Positions 52,217 through 61,695 of a stretch of DNA of 64,000 nucleotides are shown in pieces. A program made the translations under genes and the position numbers. Under the pieces are notes generated by a model. It had not been told where the DNA came from. It ran no database searches and worked only from the letters and a program-made list of their open reading frames with translations. Origin of the DNA: Arenibacterium halophilum (GTDB lineage Bacteria > Pseudomonadota > Alphaproteobacteria > Rhodobacterales > Rhodobacteraceae); contig NZ_VCPC01000003.1 of NCBI RefSeq assembly GCF_005938225.1, positions 682,001 to 746,000 on the forward strand, in the 5' to 3' direction. Positions within the stretch are counted from its first letter, which is position 1. Each line of letters begins with the position of its first letter.

Positions 52217-53722
52217 ATGAAACCAGTGTTGAACCGTCGCACTCTTCTGTCGGGCCTTGGCGCGATGATCGCCACCGGGGCGGTGGCGGGCACGCCGCTT
52301 GCGCCGGAACGGTCGCTGCGGCCTGTGCTGCGCAACGGGGCCGTGCGGGCCAGCGCGGTCGCCGGGCCGGAAACCGTGCTGCGCAAGGCGGGCATTTCCG
52401 GTGAAAGCTGTTGGGCTGTGGCCGATGTGGCGACGGGCCAGCGGCTGGAATCGATGAATGGCAACAAGGCGCAACCGCCTGCCAGTGTCGCCAAGACCGT
52501 AACGGCGCTATACGCGCTTGAAACGCTGGGGGCCGACTATCGCTTCACCACCCGCGTGATGATCGACGGGACCATGTCGAACGGCGTGCTCAACGGCGAT
52601 CTGATCCTGGCTGGCGGCGGTGATCCGACGCTGGACACCGATGCGCTGGCCGTCTTGGCGCAGCGATTGAAATCCACCGGCCTGCGCGAGGTGCGCGGGC
52701 GGTTCATCGTGTACGATGGCGCACTGCCCTACGTGCGCTCGATCGACGAAGACCAGCCCGAGGTCGTTGGCTACAGCCCCGCCGTTTCGGGCATCGCGCT
52801 GAATTTCAACCGGGTGCGGTTCGAATGGAAGCGTGCGCAGGGCGGCTACGCGGTGAAGATGGACGCCGAGACCGCGCGATACCGCCCCGAGGTCGCCAGT
52901 TCGGTCATGACGGTCGTGCAACGGTCCGCCCCGGTCTACACCTATGCCGACCGAGACGGGCGCGACCATTGGACAGTTGCCAGCGCGGCGCTGGGCAAGG
53001 GCGGATCGCGCTGGCTGCCGGTGCGGCGCCCGGGCGATTATGCGGGCGACGTGTTCCGCACTTTGGCGCGGGCCCATGGCATCGTGCTGAAACCGGCGCG
53101 CACCGAGTCGCGCCCGCCTGCGGGGGCAATTGTTGTGGCCGAACACAGCAGCGACCGGCTGTGGACGGTTCTTCAGGACATGCTGAAATATTCCAACAAC
53201 CTTGTGGCCGAGATGGTGGGCATGACCGCCAGCGCCCGGCGCGAAGGCAAGCCGCCGCAGTCGCTGCGCGCCTCTGCGCGCGAGATGAGCCGTTGGGCCG
53301 CGCATCGGTTCGACATGAAGAACACCGCGCTGGTCGATCACTCGGGGCTTGGTGATGCCTCGCGCATGACGCCCGACGATCTGGTCGCCGCGCTGGTCGA
53401 GGTGCATCGCCGGGGCGTGCTGCGCCCGCTGCTGAAGCCCATCGCCATGCGCGACGACCGCGGCCGGGTGCTGACGAACCATCCGGTGAAGGTAGATGCC
53501 AAGACGGGAACGCTTAATTTCGTTTCAGGTCTTGGCGGTTTCATGACGGCGCCGAACGGGGCGGAACTGGCATTCGCGATCTTTTCCGCCGACACCGCTG
53601 CGCGAGGGCGTCTGTCGCGGGCCGAGCGGGTGCGCCCCGATGGCGGGCGCGCATGGAACGGGCGCGCCAAGCGGCTGCAACAGATGCTGATTGACCGCTG
53701 GGGGGCGCTGTACGGCAGTTAG
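52217..53722 (+). CDS. dacB: D-alanyl-D-alanine carboxypeptidase/endopeptidase (PBP4, S13 family)
   Basis: This class C penicillin-binding protein trims and opens peptidoglycan cross-links in the periplasm. The 501 residues start with a twin-arginine-like signal (NRRTLLSGLGAMIATGAVAG). Active-site motifs are SVAK (Ser90, Lys93) in PPASVAKTVTALYALE, SNN near residue 325 in LKYSNNLVAEMVGM, and KTG near 429 in VDAKTGTLNFVSGLGG. The insertion typical of PBP4 (about 150-310) separates the first two motifs. The stop codon overlaps that of the convergent TerB gene (TTAG). The upstream EamA gene is divergent. Confidence 0.94.
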   Translation: MKPVLNRRTLLSGLGAMIATGAVAGTPLAPERSLRPVLRNGAVRASAVAGPETVLRKAGISGESCWAVADVATGQRLESMNGNKAQPPASVAKTVTALYALETLGADYRFTTRVMIDGTMSNGVLNGDLILAGGGDPTLDTDALAVLAQRLKSTGLREVRGRFIVYDGALPYVRSIDEDQPEVVGYSPAVSGIALNFNRVRFEWKRAQGGYAVKMDAETARYRPEVASSVMTVVQRSAPVYTYADRDGRDHWTVASAALGKGGSRWLPVRRPGDYAGDVFRTLARAHGIVLKPARTESRPPAGAIVVAEHSSDRLWTVLQDMLKYSNNLVAEMVGMTASARREGKPPQSLRASAREMSRWAAHRFDMKNTALVDHSGLGDASRMTPDDLVAALVEVHRRGVLRPLLKPIAMRDDRGRVLTNHPVKVDAKTGTLNFVSGLGGFMTAPNGAELAFAIFSADTAARGRLSRAERVRPDGGRAWNGRAKRLQQMLIDRWGALYGS

Positions 53723-54150
53723 GGCCGATACAGATAGTGCCGTGCCCGCGCGCCGCGCTCGATGGCGGCGCCGATCAGCCGGTCAATCCGCAGCTCGTAC
53801 CGGATTTCCTCGAGCATCCGCAGCTCCTGATCGGTCAGGACCCCATCGGATGCCGCTACATCGCAGGCCAGCGCATAGGCCGTTTCAAACAGCTCTTCCG
53901 GAAGGTTGTCGCGGATCAGACCAAACAGCGCATCCAGCCCGTCTTCCTGCTCGAACAGGTCGAACACCATCTGCGAAACATGGTTCATGCGGTCGATGTC
54001 ATACTTGGCAAAGACCGGCAGCAGGTTGACCGAAGATTGGATTTCGACCAGCTCGGAGGTGCGGATGGTTTCGTCAGAGGCCGATACCGCCACCATCAGC
54101 GCGACAAGGCAATCCTGATAGCTCAGGCTGTGGGTGTCATCGTCTTGCAC
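53719..54150 (-). CDS. TerB-family (tellurite resistance TerB-like) helical protein
   Basis: The 143-residue acidic helical protein resembles the TerB fold: YQDCLVALMVAVSASDETIR, TSELVEIQSSVNLLPVF, then EELFETAYALACDVAASDG and VLTDQELRMLEEIRYELRID. The duplicated pattern A-x-x-D-G/E...E...I matches the TerB acidic metal-binding pairs. The start is the GTG at 54150, which has AAAGGA eight bases upstream; no ATG in the region gives a sensible length. No other ter genes are nearby, so a tellurite role is not implied. The stop shares TTAG with dacB. Confidence 0.8.
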   Translation of the reverse strand: MQDDDTHSLSYQDCLVALMVAVSASDETIRTSELVEIQSSVNLLPVFAKYDIDRMNHVSQMVFDLFEQEDGLDALFGLIRDNLPEELFETAYALACDVAASDGVLTDQELRMLEEIRYELRIDRLIGAAIERGARARHYLYRP

Positions 54151-54271
54151 GGGTCTGTCCTTTCGTCGCGATAGCCGGATGATGCCTGAATATTGACCTT
54201 GCTGCACCGGCACAATAGGTAGCGGCGTCACGCCGCGCGCGATGCCCGGCGGATCAGTACCGGAGTTCGAC

Positions 54272-55846
54272 ATGTCTGACACCCGCGAAGCGGCGCTTGC
54301 GTCCAAAGCCTGGCCTTTCGAAGAAGCGCGCCGGGTGCTGAAACGCTATGAAAAGGCGCCGCCCGAAAAGGGCTATGTGCTGTTCGAAACCGGCTATGGC
54401 CCGTCCGGTCTGCCCCATATCGGCACCTTCGGCGAAGTTGCGCGCACCACGATGATCAAGCGCGCGTTCGAGGAAATTTCCGACATCCCGACGCGGCTGA
54501 TCTGTTTCTCGGACGATCTGGACGGGATGCGCAAGGTGCCCGGCAATGTCCCGAACCAGGACATGCTGCGCGAGCACCTGCAAAAGCCGCTGACCTCGGT
54601 GCCCGATCCGTTTGGCACCCACGACAGCTTTGGCGACCACAACAACGCCATGCTGCGCCGGTTCCTGGATACCTTCGGGTTCGAGTATGAATTCATCAGC
54701 GCGACCGACTTCTACCGCTCGGGCCAGTTCGACACGATCCTGCGCCGCGCCGCCGAGCGGTATGACGACATCATGAAGATCATGCTGAAGTCGCTGCGCG
54801 AGGAACGCCAGCAGACCTATTCGATCTTCCTGCCAATCCACCCGGAAACCGGGCGCGTTCTGTATGTGCCGATGAAAGAGGTGAACGCCGCCGAGGGCAC
54901 GATCACCTTTGACGACGAAGACGGGCGCGAATGGATACTGCCGGTGACCGGCGGTAACGTGAAACTGCAATGGAAGCCCGATTTCGGCGCCCGCTGGGCC
55001 GCGCTGGGCGTCGATTTCGAGATGTACGGCAAGGATCACTCGACCAACACGCCGATCTACGATGGCATCTGCCGCGCGCTGGGCGTGCCCGCGCCGGAGC
55101 ATTTCACCTATGAACTGTTCCTCGATGAAAACGGCCAGAAAATCTCGAAATCCTCGGGCAACGGCGTCAGCATCGACGAATGGCTGACCTATGCCAGCAC
55201 GGAATCCCTGTCGTATTTCATGTATCAAAAGCCCAAGACGGCCAAGCGGATGCATTTCGATGTGATCCCCAAGGCGGTCGATGAATATCACCAGCAGCTG
55301 CGCGCCTATCCTACGCAGGACGTAAAGGCCCAGCTGAACAACCCGGTGTGGCACATCCACGGCGGCAACGTGCCCGAAAGCACGCTGGTGGTGCCCTTCG
55401 GGATGCTGCTGAACCTCGCCTCGGTGTCGGGTGCGCAGGACAAGGCGCAGCTCTGGGGCTTCATCAACCGCTACGCGCCCGAGGCCTCGGCCGAAACCCA
55501 CCCCGATCTGGACCAGGCGGCCGGATTTGCCGTGCGCTATTTCAACGACTTCGTGAAACCCACGCGCCAGTTCCGCGCCCCGACCGAGCAGGAACGCGAG
55601 GCGCTGGAAGCGCTGCGCGCCGAGCTGTCCACCTATAACGGCCCGCTGGACGACGAGGCGCTGCAATCGGTGGTCTATTCGGTGGGGCGCGACCGGTTCG
55701 ACCCGCTGCGCGCCTGGTTCACCGCGCTCTACGAGGTGCTTCTGGGCGCAAGCCAGGGCCCCCGGTTCGGCGGCTTCATCGCGCTGTACGGCGTGCAGGA
55801 AACCATCGCTCTGATCGACAAGGCGCTGGCGGGCGAGCTGGCTTAG
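54272..55846 (+). CDS. lysS: Class I lysine-tRNA ligase
   Basis: This is the archaeal-type class I LysRS that replaces the usual class II enzyme in most alphaproteobacteria. The 524 residues have HIGT at 49-52 in [20 protein letters not shown] and KISKS near 290 in [20 protein letters not shown]. The connecting region includes [20 protein letters not shown], typical of the class I form. The helical C-terminal anticodon domain follows from about 380. The ATG at 54272 has CGGAG eight bases upstream; an in-frame ATG at 54242 lies too far upstream and is poorly supported. Confidence 0.95.
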   Translation: MSDTREAALASKAWPFEEARRVLKRYEKAPPEKGYVLFETGYGPSGLPHIGTFGEVARTTMIKRAFEEISDIPTRLICFSDDLDGMRKVPGNVPNQDMLREHLQKPLTSVPDPFGTHDSFGDHNNAMLRRFLDTFGFEYEFISATDFYRSGQFDTILRRAAERYDDIMKIMLKSLREERQQTYSIFLPIHPETGRVLYVPMKEVNAAEGTITFDDEDGREWILPVTGGNVKLQWKPDFGARWAALGVDFEMYGKDHSTNTPIYDGICRALGVPAPEHFTYELFLDENGQKISKSSGNGVSIDEWLTYASTESLSYFMYQKPKTAKRMHFDVIPKAVDEYHQQLRAYPTQDVKAQLNNPVWHIHGGNVPESTLVVPFGMLLNLASVSGAQDKAQLWGFINRYAPEASAETHPDLDQAAGFAVRYFNDFVKPTRQFRAPTEQEREALEALRAELSTYNGPLDDEALQSVVYSVGRDRFDPLRAWFTALYEVLLGASQGPRFGGFIALYGVQETIALIDKALAGELA

Positions 55847-55917
55847 GCGCCTGCCCCAAGGAAAATGTGATCCGCAAGCACACGCGCGGCGTATCCCTGT
55901 CATATAGGGGGTACGCA

Positions 55918-56331
55918 ATGCGTGATTTGTTTATTGCCACGATCCTGTCACTTGGCCTTGTGGGGCCGGCCGCCGCACAAGGTGATGCGCCTGACGGTGC
56001 TATTCAAAGCGTCATCGACAACCAGTTTCAGGCGTTCAGCGCGGACGATTTCGATCGCGCGTTCACGTTCGCAAGTCCGACAATCCGGTCCATTTTCGGC
56101 ACGTCCGAAACCTTTGGCGCCATGGTGCGAAATGGCTATCCGATGGTTCACCGCCCCGCTGGCGTGCAGTTCCTTGACCTGCGCGAGGTCGATGGTGCGC
56201 TGTGGCAGCGGGTGCAGATCCGCGACGCCCAAGGCGCGTTCCACTTGCTGGATTACCAGATGATCGAAACGGAAAACGGCTGGAAAATCAACGCGGTGAA
56301 TTACGTGCCGGATCCCGGCGCCGCGGTCTGA
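55918..56331 (+). CDS. DUF4864 exported protein
   Basis: This 137-residue exported protein has a signal peptide (MRDLFIATILSLGLVGPAAA, cleavage after AAA/AQG) and a cystatin-like/SnoaL-like DUF4864 domain: IQSVIDNQFQAFSADDFDRA, FTFASPTIRSIFGTSETFGA, MVRNGYPMVHRP and WQRVQIRDAQGAFHLLDYQM. The ending WKINAVNYVPDPGA is characteristic. The function is unknown. It sits 71 bases behind lysS. The start at 55918 is supported by signal-peptide shape; a GGGGGTA lies nine bases upstream. Confidence 0.85.
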   Translation: MRDLFIATILSLGLVGPAAAQGDAPDGAIQSVIDNQFQAFSADDFDRAFTFASPTIRSIFGTSETFGAMVRNGYPMVHRPAGVQFLDLREVDGALWQRVQIRDAQGAFHLLDYQMIETENGWKINAVNYVPDPGAAV

Positions 56332-56450
56332 TCCGGCCACGACCGTCACGGTGGTCTTAGCCTGATTTAACCCTTTCCGCCTACCTCATCGCACCGCCTG
56401 TGCCGTGGTCTGCACCACTGCTCGGCGCGCGATCTGGGAAAGGGATTCCG

Positions 56451-58736
56451 ATGAACAAAGCGATCACCGATGGCATTCTGCTGATGCCGCCCGCCTTTGC
56501 GAACGGGCTGGATGTCTGGTCAAGTGGCGATGGAACACCGGGGTCCGATACCTATAACGGCGCGGCGAATGCTACCTTCGTGCCAGCCGACCAGGATTTC
56601 GGCGGCTGCCTTGAAGTGTTCAAGACAGAAGCCACCCAACGGCTGCGCTTCATGGGGGAAACCCCGATCCTGCCGGGATGCTACCTTCGCGTTTCCGCAC
56701 GGGTGAAGGCCGTCAGCGGAAATCTTCCAAGCCTCCGCGTGGCGGGATGGGCCGGTGGGGCAGGAGGCGCCCATGTCACCGGCCTGACCGATACCGGCCC
56801 CGCGACCGCGCTGTCGACCTATGGCGAAGTGATTGAAATCTCGGCCATTGTCGGCACCGGACTGCGCGGCGGCGTCGATATGCCTTGGGGGATGACCCCG
56901 CTTTACGGCCATTTCGGGCTGGATCTGACCGGACCGACCGGCGGCGTGGTGCGCATTGATGACATCCGGATCGAGGATGTCACATCGGTCTACCTGCGCG
57001 ACATGCTGGGCCAGGTCGATGTGCGCGACTACGGCGCGCGCGGCGATGGCGTAACTGACGATACCGCGGCTTTCATCGCCGCTGATGACGCGGCGGACGG
57101 GCGCCACGTGTTCATCCCCGCCGGCAGCTTTTTCCTTGCCGATAGCGTGACGTTGGAAAACCCGGCGGTGTTCGAGGGCACCCTGACGATGCCCACCGAC
57201 AAAATTTTCGTGATGCGGAAATCCTTCGACCTGCCCAGCTATATCGCCGCCTTCGGGGATGAGGAAACCGCCTTTCGCAAGGCGTTTCAGGCGCTTTTGA
57301 ACAACGCCGATCACGATTCGCTTGATCTGGGCGGGCGGAAGGTCACCTTGACAGGTCCGATCGACATGCAGGCGGCAGTGCCCAACAAAACCAGCTTTGC
57401 AACCCGTCGCGTGATCCGAAATGGCCAGTTGGATGCCAGCGGGGGGGCGGCCTGGGACACGGCCACCATGACCTCGCTTGCCAGCTACACGGCCACCGAC
57501 CCGAAAAAGCTGACCGATGTGGCCAATATCGCCAATATCCCGGTGGGCGCTCTGGTCGAGGGCGCCGGGGTGGGGCGTGAGATCTATGTGCGCGCCCGCA
57601 ACATCGGCGCGGGAGAGCTTACCTTGTCGGCGCCCTTGTACGGCGCCCCCGCCAGCCAGACCTATACGTTCCGCGACTTCCGCTACATGCTTGATTTCTC
57701 GGGCTTCAGTTCCTTGTCGAAGTTTGAACTCTGCGACGTCGAACTGCAATGCAACGGCAATTGCAGCGCCCTGCGCTTGCCCACCAGCGGCAGCATTTTC
57801 AGCCTTCGGGGCTGCGTAATCTCGCGCCCGATGGATCGCGGCATCACCTCGATCGGAACGGGGTGCCAGGGGATGCTGGTCGACAATTGCCAGTTCCTGT
57901 CAGACGAGGATTCGCTCGACGTCGAAGACCGGGTCTCGATCGGGCTGAACGCCAGTTCCAACGATGTGAAGCTGCGCAATTGCCGCTCGACCCGTTTCAT
58001 GCATTTCGCCGTATTGGGCGGAGCAAACAACATGATCTCGGGCAACCACTGCTTTCAGGGCGATAGCGTGGCCGGAGGCATCCGCCACGCCGGGATCGTT
58101 CTGACCAGCAGCTATGTCAGCACCACCATCACGGCGAACTACATCGATAATTGCCACGTCGAATGGACCAACGAACATGACGCCACGCCCGATTTCACTT
58201 CGGGGATGTCCTTTGCCGGGCTGACCGTAAGCGACAATATCTTCCTCAGCGGTGATGTTGCGCCTTGGACCAGCCATATCGTGATCAAACCGTACGGCAC
58301 CGGCCAGTACCTGAACGGCGTGATGATCATGGGCAACAAATTTCGTTCGATCAATGGCAGCATCAACCGGGCCGACCGCGTTGATGACAGCATCGCGCCG
58401 CTCGATGCGACACGGCACAAGCATGTCGCCTTCCACTCCAACAGCTATCATCAGGTTTCAAACCAGGTCGCCAACCCGGCCCGTATGATCCATTCCGAAC
58501 CCAGTGCGTCGCAAACCTGGACGGTCGATCTCTCGGCAGATCTGCCTTTTGCAGGTCGCGCGCGCGGCGTTGATTCAGTGACGGCGCAGGGCCAGATTCG
58601 CACGGCCTCGGATGCTGGGCATTATGCCGCGCCCCATGTTATTCTGGAGCAGGCGCCGGCGGGCGCCGGAGTTGATCTGCAATGGGGCTCGGCCGTAAAG
58701 GGCGTGGTGGCAATCTTGGCGCGAATGGACGGCTGA
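56451..58736 (+). CDS. Pectate-lyase-3 type right-handed beta-helix protein
   Basis: This 761-residue protein has no signal peptide. Residues 1-175 form a beta-rich carbohydrate-binding-like domain. Residues about 183-210 carry VDVRDYGARGDGVTDDTAAF, the opening of the glycosyl-hydrolase-28-related/Pectate_lyase_3 beta-helix. The helix runs to about residue 690 with short Asn/Cys-rich turns (CDVELQCNGNCSALRLPTSG; ISGNHCFQGDS). Similar folds occur in polysaccharide lyases, epimerases and phage tailspikes. The protein is likely to bind or cleave a surface polysaccharide. Export, if any, must be signal-peptide independent. No phage genes or exopolysaccharide operon adjoin it. GGAAAGGGA eight bases upstream fixes the start. 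Confidence 0.8.
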   Translation: MNKAITDGILLMPPAFANGLDVWSSGDGTPGSDTYNGAANATFVPADQDFGGCLEVFKTEATQRLRFMGETPILPGCYLRVSARVKAVSGNLPSLRVAGWAGGAGGAHVTGLTDTGPATALSTYGEVIEISAIVGTGLRGGVDMPWGMTPLYGHFGLDLTGPTGGVVRIDDIRIEDVTSVYLRDMLGQVDVRDYGARGDGVTDDTAAFIAADDAADGRHVFIPAGSFFLADSVTLENPAVFEGTLTMPTDKIFVMRKSFDLPSYIAAFGDEETAFRKAFQALLNNADHDSLDLGGRKVTLTGPIDMQAAVPNKTSFATRRVIRNGQLDASGGAAWDTATMTSLASYTATDPKKLTDVANIANIPVGALVEGAGVGREIYVRARNIGAGELTLSAPLYGAPASQTYTFRDFRYMLDFSGFSSLSKFELCDVELQCNGNCSALRLPTSGSIFSLRGCVISRPMDRGITSIGTGCQGMLVDNCQFLSDEDSLDVEDRVSIGLNASSNDVKLRNCRSTRFMHFAVLGGANNMISGNHCFQGDSVAGGIRHAGIVLTSSYVSTTITANYIDNCHVEWTNEHDATPDFTSGMSFAGLTVSDNIFLSGDVAPWTSHIVIKPYGTGQYLNGVMIMGNKFRSINGSINRADRVDDSIAPLDATRHKHVAFHSNSYHQVSNQVANPARMIHSEPSASQTWTVDLSADLPFAGRARGVDSVTAQGQIRTASDAGHYAAPHVILEQAPAGAGVDLQWGSAVKGVVAILARMDG

Positions 58737-58745
58737 TCGACTCCA

Positions 58746-58805
58746 GCTTCTTTGGGGCCAAATATCCCGGGGGAGCCCGCGCAGCGGGTGGGGGCAGAGC
58801 CCCCG
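58746..58805. repeat. Dispersed repeat, copy 9 (reversed B half)
   Basis: CTTCTTTGGGGCCAAATATC, CCGGGGGAGCCCGC-GCA-GCGGGT and GGGGGCAGAGCCCCC lie between the beta-helix gene and the convergent outer-membrane-like gene. The CCCGC/GCGGG arms here covary relative to the GTCCC/GGGAC arms of other copies. Confidence 0.75.
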
Positions 58806-58842
58806 CTCTCCCTTTCTGCTCCGCCCGACGGCTGGGACCGGC

Positions 58843-59502
58843 TCAGAAATCGCGCCACATGCCCAGCGTCAGGCCAAACCGGCTCTGCTTCACTTCGGTC
58901 CCAATCAACCAAGTGGTCTTCTTGCCGCCTTCAATCAGAAGCGCGGTACTGGCCGACCATTCGACCGGCCGCCCCGACCCGCCCGTCAGCCCCAGCCCGA
59001 CCATAGGGCGCAGCCGCCCACCATCAGACTGGCCCAGAACCAGGTCCAGCTTGTACAGCGGTGGCCCCGTTCCCGCGCGATGCTCGACCGCGCCTTCCAC
59101 CTGTATCCAGCCATTGGCACGGCGCAGGTTCAGCCCACGTCCCCAGGCGATTGCAAGCTTGTACATCGGCGCCCATTGGCCTGCGGTCATATGCGCGCCC
59201 AGTCCAAGTTCGGCGGCCATGCGCGAGGAGCCGTCCGTATTGCCAAGCGGAAGCCGAAGAAACAACAATGCATGGCCGGACTCCGGTGATGTCTGCAGCA
59301 GCGACGCGCCAACCCCCAGCTTGGGACCGAGCCCATAATCAAGATATACGTCGTTTTCCTGCCGCAGCAGGCCATCGACATGGCGCAGCGTGGTCTTGAC
59401 CGACAGGAACACGCGACCATCTTCGCGCATCCAGGCGCCAGCCCGGGCCGACCCCGCCCCGATCAGACAGAGCGCAACACCCACTGCCAATACCCACCGC
59501 AT
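58843..59502 (-). CDS. Exported protein, possible small outer-membrane beta-barrel
   Basis: I do not recognise a named family. The 219 residues start with a signal peptide (MRWVLAVGVALCLIGAGSAR, cleavage after ARA). The mature part alternates polar and hydrophobic residues in short Gly-rich strands: VFLSVKTTLRHV, DVYLDYGLGPKLGVGASLL, MAAELGLGAHMTAGQWAP and VEWSASTALLIEGGKKTTWL. It ends LTLGMWRDF with a terminal aromatic, as outer-membrane barrels do. No enzymatic motif is visible. It is convergent with the beta-helix gene and has its own 182-base upstream region shared with the ParA gene. Confidence 0.68.
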   Translation of the reverse strand: MRWVLAVGVALCLIGAGSARAGAWMREDGRVFLSVKTTLRHVDGLLRQENDVYLDYGLGPKLGVGASLLQTSPESGHALLFLRLPLGNTDGSSRMAAELGLGAHMTAGQWAPMYKLAIAWGRGLNLRRANGWIQVEGAVEHRAGTGPPLYKLDLVLGQSDGGRLRPMVGLGLTGGSGRPVEWSASTALLIEGGKKTTWLIGTEVKQSRFGLTLGMWRDF

Positions 59503-59548
59503 CGCGGCCCTCCGTCAGTGCCGGATTGTGCCCAGCCAGCCCAGCATG

Positions 59549-59565
59549 GTTAACAATGGTTAACG
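59549..59565. promoter_or_regulatory. Tandem GGTTAAC motifs upstream of the ParA gene
   Basis: GGTTAACAATGGTTAACG carries two copies ten bases apart; the other strand reads TTAACCATTGTTAA. TTAACCAT resembles a CtrA half-site. It lies about 125 bases before the TTG start of the ParA-like gene. Confidence 0.28.
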
Positions 59566-59688
59566 CCTCGTTACCGGCGCCGCGTGTTCCTGTGGAGAAA
59601 ATTCGCCGTTGTGGTGATGGGGCAAGCTGCTATGCTGCATTGCAGAAACGCGCCGCGGGGCGTGGCGCGCAAACACGCGAGGATCGTC

Positions 59689-60318
59689 TTGGGGCACGTC
59701 ATCACCATCGCCCAGCAGAAGGGCGGCGCAGGAAAGACGACCCTTGCCGTCAACCTGGCCGTCGGATTCGCCCGCGCGGGCAAGTCGGTGGCCCTGATGG
59801 ACACCGACCCCCAGGGCAGCGCCGGACGCTGGTTCATGTCACGGCTGGACGCGATGCCCGAACCCGGCATCGATTTCTCGACCGCCTCGGCCTGGGGCGT
59901 GCCCTATGAATGCCGCAAGCTGGCCGAAACCCACGACATCGTCATCATCGACACGCCGCCCAAGGCCGACAGCGATCTGCGCCCGGCGCTGCGCGCGGCC
60001 GACCTGGTGCTGGTGCCGGTGGCAACCTCGCATGTTGATCTTTGGGCGGTCGAGGTGGTGCTTTTTCTGGCCGACCGCGAATCCAAGCCTGCGATGATGG
60101 TCATGACCCGCGCGCGCAAGGGCACGCGGCTGGCCGCGGATATTGCCGAGAAGGTGGCCGAGATGGAGGCCGATGTGGCCCGGGCCGCAATGGCCAACCG
60201 AATCGTCTATGCGGAAACGCTGGGGCAGGGGCGCGCCGCGCTTGAGGCGCCCAAGGGCCCGGCACATGCCGAGGTGATGGCGCTGGTTGCCGAGATCGAC
60301 GCCGCGCTGTCGGCCTGA
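59689..60318 (+). CDS. ParA/MinD family ATPase (orphan)
   Basis: This 209-residue deviant-Walker ATPase has KGGAGKTT at 11-18 in [20 protein letters not shown], the switch [12 protein letters not shown], Walker [15 protein letters not shown] and the nucleotide block [12 protein letters not shown]. ParA-type proteins dimerise on ATP and bind DNA or membranes to position cargo. No parB or parS site is next to it, so it is not the chromosome-partition pair. The start is the TTG at 59689, with GAGGA six bases upstream; this places the P-loop at the usual distance, and the longer frame from 59584 has no similarity. Its last 112 bases overlap a gene on the other strand. Confidence 0.87.
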   Translation: MGHVITIAQQKGGAGKTTLAVNLAVGFARAGKSVALMDTDPQGSAGRWFMSRLDAMPEPGIDFSTASAWGVPYECRKLAETHDIVIIDTPPKADSDLRPALRAADLVLVPVATSHVDLWAVEVVLFLADRESKPAMMVMTRARKGTRLAADIAEKVAEMEADVARAAMANRIVYAETLGQGRAALEAPKGPAHAEVMALVAEIDAALSA

Positions 60319-60890
60319 TCGCGTCGCCAGAACAGCGCCGCCGCGCGCAGTGGCGCGGGCAGAAGCATAAGGGCGGATCTCAGCAGAACCTTGTTCGTGT
60401 TGATGGCTTCGGCGATGCGCGCGTAATGGGCGCGGCTGTCTTCAGGTGAGCGCAGAAGCCGGGTCTCCGCCTTTTCCAGTGCGGTGATGAAGTCTGCCTT
60501 GGCACGGGGCAGGGCGGCTGGCTGGATCGCTCGGTAGGTCTGCAACCCCTTGCGCACTCTTGGCGCGGCCGGATCGGCGTTGCGCGCGATGGTCCGCTCC
60601 AGCGATTGGGTCACTTCGTTGATAATCGCCTGCGCACCGGCATAGGCTCGCATGCCGTTCAGCTGTTGCGCCGCTTGTTGATAGGTCTGCCGATAGCAAT
60701 CATAGCGATAAACATTGTCCAGCCGCTGACAGGCGGCCGCACCGCGCGTCAGCGTGCGCGCGATCTTGTTGGTGGTGGCATTCGACAGCCCCGTGCCCCC
60801 ATAGCTACCGCCTTCGCCGTAAGCCCAGGACGGACCGGCGGCGGTCAAAAGCGACAACATGATAAGAACAAGCGCGAGATGTCTCGGCAC
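60207..60890 (-). CDS. Exported protein of unknown function
   Basis: From the GTG at 60890 (AGGGGG nine bases upstream) this frame encodes 227 residues. The N-terminus [20 protein letters not shown] is a signal peptide with cleavage after SWA. The mature part is helical: [20 protein letters not shown], then [20 protein letters not shown] with two cysteines 12 residues apart, and a helix rich in Ala, Glu and Arg. The last ~38 residues (after [10 protein letters not shown]) are Ala/Ser-rich. They lie in the 112-base overlap with the ParA gene, so the true protein may be shorter through a different local frame. No family recognised. Confidence 0.62.
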   Translation of the reverse strand: MPRHLALVLIMLSLLTAAGPSWAYGEGGSYGGTGLSNATTNKIARTLTRGAAACQRLDNVYRYDCYRQTYQQAAQQLNGMRAYAGAQAIINEVTQSLERTIARNADPAAPRVRKGLQTYRAIQPAALPRAKADFITALEKAETRLLRSPEDSRAHYARIAEAINTNKVLLRSALMLLPAPLRAAALFWRRDQADSAASISATSAITSACAGPLGASSAARPCPSVSA

Positions 60891-61029
60891 GGCATAACCC
60901 CCTGAAAAAAATGTACTCAAATACAGATCGAAACTAACATGCGCAGGGCGGCGGTAAAACCGTGAATTGTTGCGCTGCGCATGAAATTGCAATCGGAACG
61001 TACCTGTCGGATCGATTGGTCGCGGTCCG

Positions 61030-61617
61030 CTATGGCAGGGGGAGATCGAGCCCCGGCGCCGGATCGAGCGTTTGCTCCATCATCATGTCATGCCCGGCCA
61101 TCTTGTAACTTTGCCGAATGGCGCGCACGTCGCCCGCCTCGTCGATGAAATAGATCGACACCAGATCGCTTTCATAGGGCGGAAAGGCCGAAACCTGCGC
61201 CGTCATCGCGGTGTAGGGCGCGCCGCCATGCGTGATCTGGACGCAATCGGCGCTGGTAAGGTTGGCGGCCAATGTCTGGCGGATCTCGTCGGCCTGTGCG
61301 CGGGCCACGTCAGGATCGGTACGGTTGAATTCAGACCAGCCGCCACGGCCGTCAGAGCCATAATAGACGCCATCGTGGTACATCGAATCGGGCGATCCTT
61401 CGGGCAGGATCGCCTCGGTCATGTGGTGGGTGACGGATTTCCAGCGGAACACGGATTGGGTCTCGATGCCGTTCCAGACGGTGCGGATGCGGGCGATGTG
61501 GGGCTGTCCGCCCAGGAATTCATGGGCCACCAGATCGCGGGCGCGGTCGGTGCAATCCTCGGCCCGGGCGGGCAGGGCTGCAAGCAGGGCAAGGCAGGTC
61601 GCAAGGGCAATACGCAT
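61030..61617 (-). CDS. Exported protein of unknown function
   Basis: The 195-residue protein has a signal peptide (MRIALATCLALLAALPARAE, cleavage after ARA). The mature part starts EDCTDRARDLVAHEFLGGQP and has a second Cys in TSADCVQITHGGA, so one disulfide is possible. It has an IYFIDEAGDVRAIRQSY strand and ends with a Met-rich stretch (GHDMMMEQTLD). No catalytic motif or named family is visible. A similar length and pattern occurs in periplasmic proteins of this order. It is followed upstream by a 78-base gap before the uvrB end; the genes are co-directional. Confidence 0.7.
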   Translation of the reverse strand: MRIALATCLALLAALPARAEDCTDRARDLVAHEFLGGQPHIARIRTVWNGIETQSVFRWKSVTHHMTEAILPEGSPDSMYHDGVYYGSDGRGGWSEFNRTDPDVARAQADEIRQTLAANLTSADCVQITHGGAPYTAMTAQVSAFPPYESDLVSIYFIDEAGDVRAIRQSYKMAGHDMMMEQTLDPAPGLDLPLP

Positions 61618-61695
61618 GGGGCAAATCCGATCTGAAATGCGCCTAGGGTAAGCGGGGCGGAGCCAATGTCAAACCCCGCCGCGCCCCGCGCGCAT

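Noticed and set aside
54254-55918. A 554-codon open frame antisense to lysS
   Set aside because: The plus-strand frame carries HIGT and KISKS; the antisense frame is composition-driven.
56451-58736. Prophage tailspike and cargo
   Set aside because: No capsid, portal, terminase, lysis or integrase genes are near; flanking genes are ordinary chromosomal ones.
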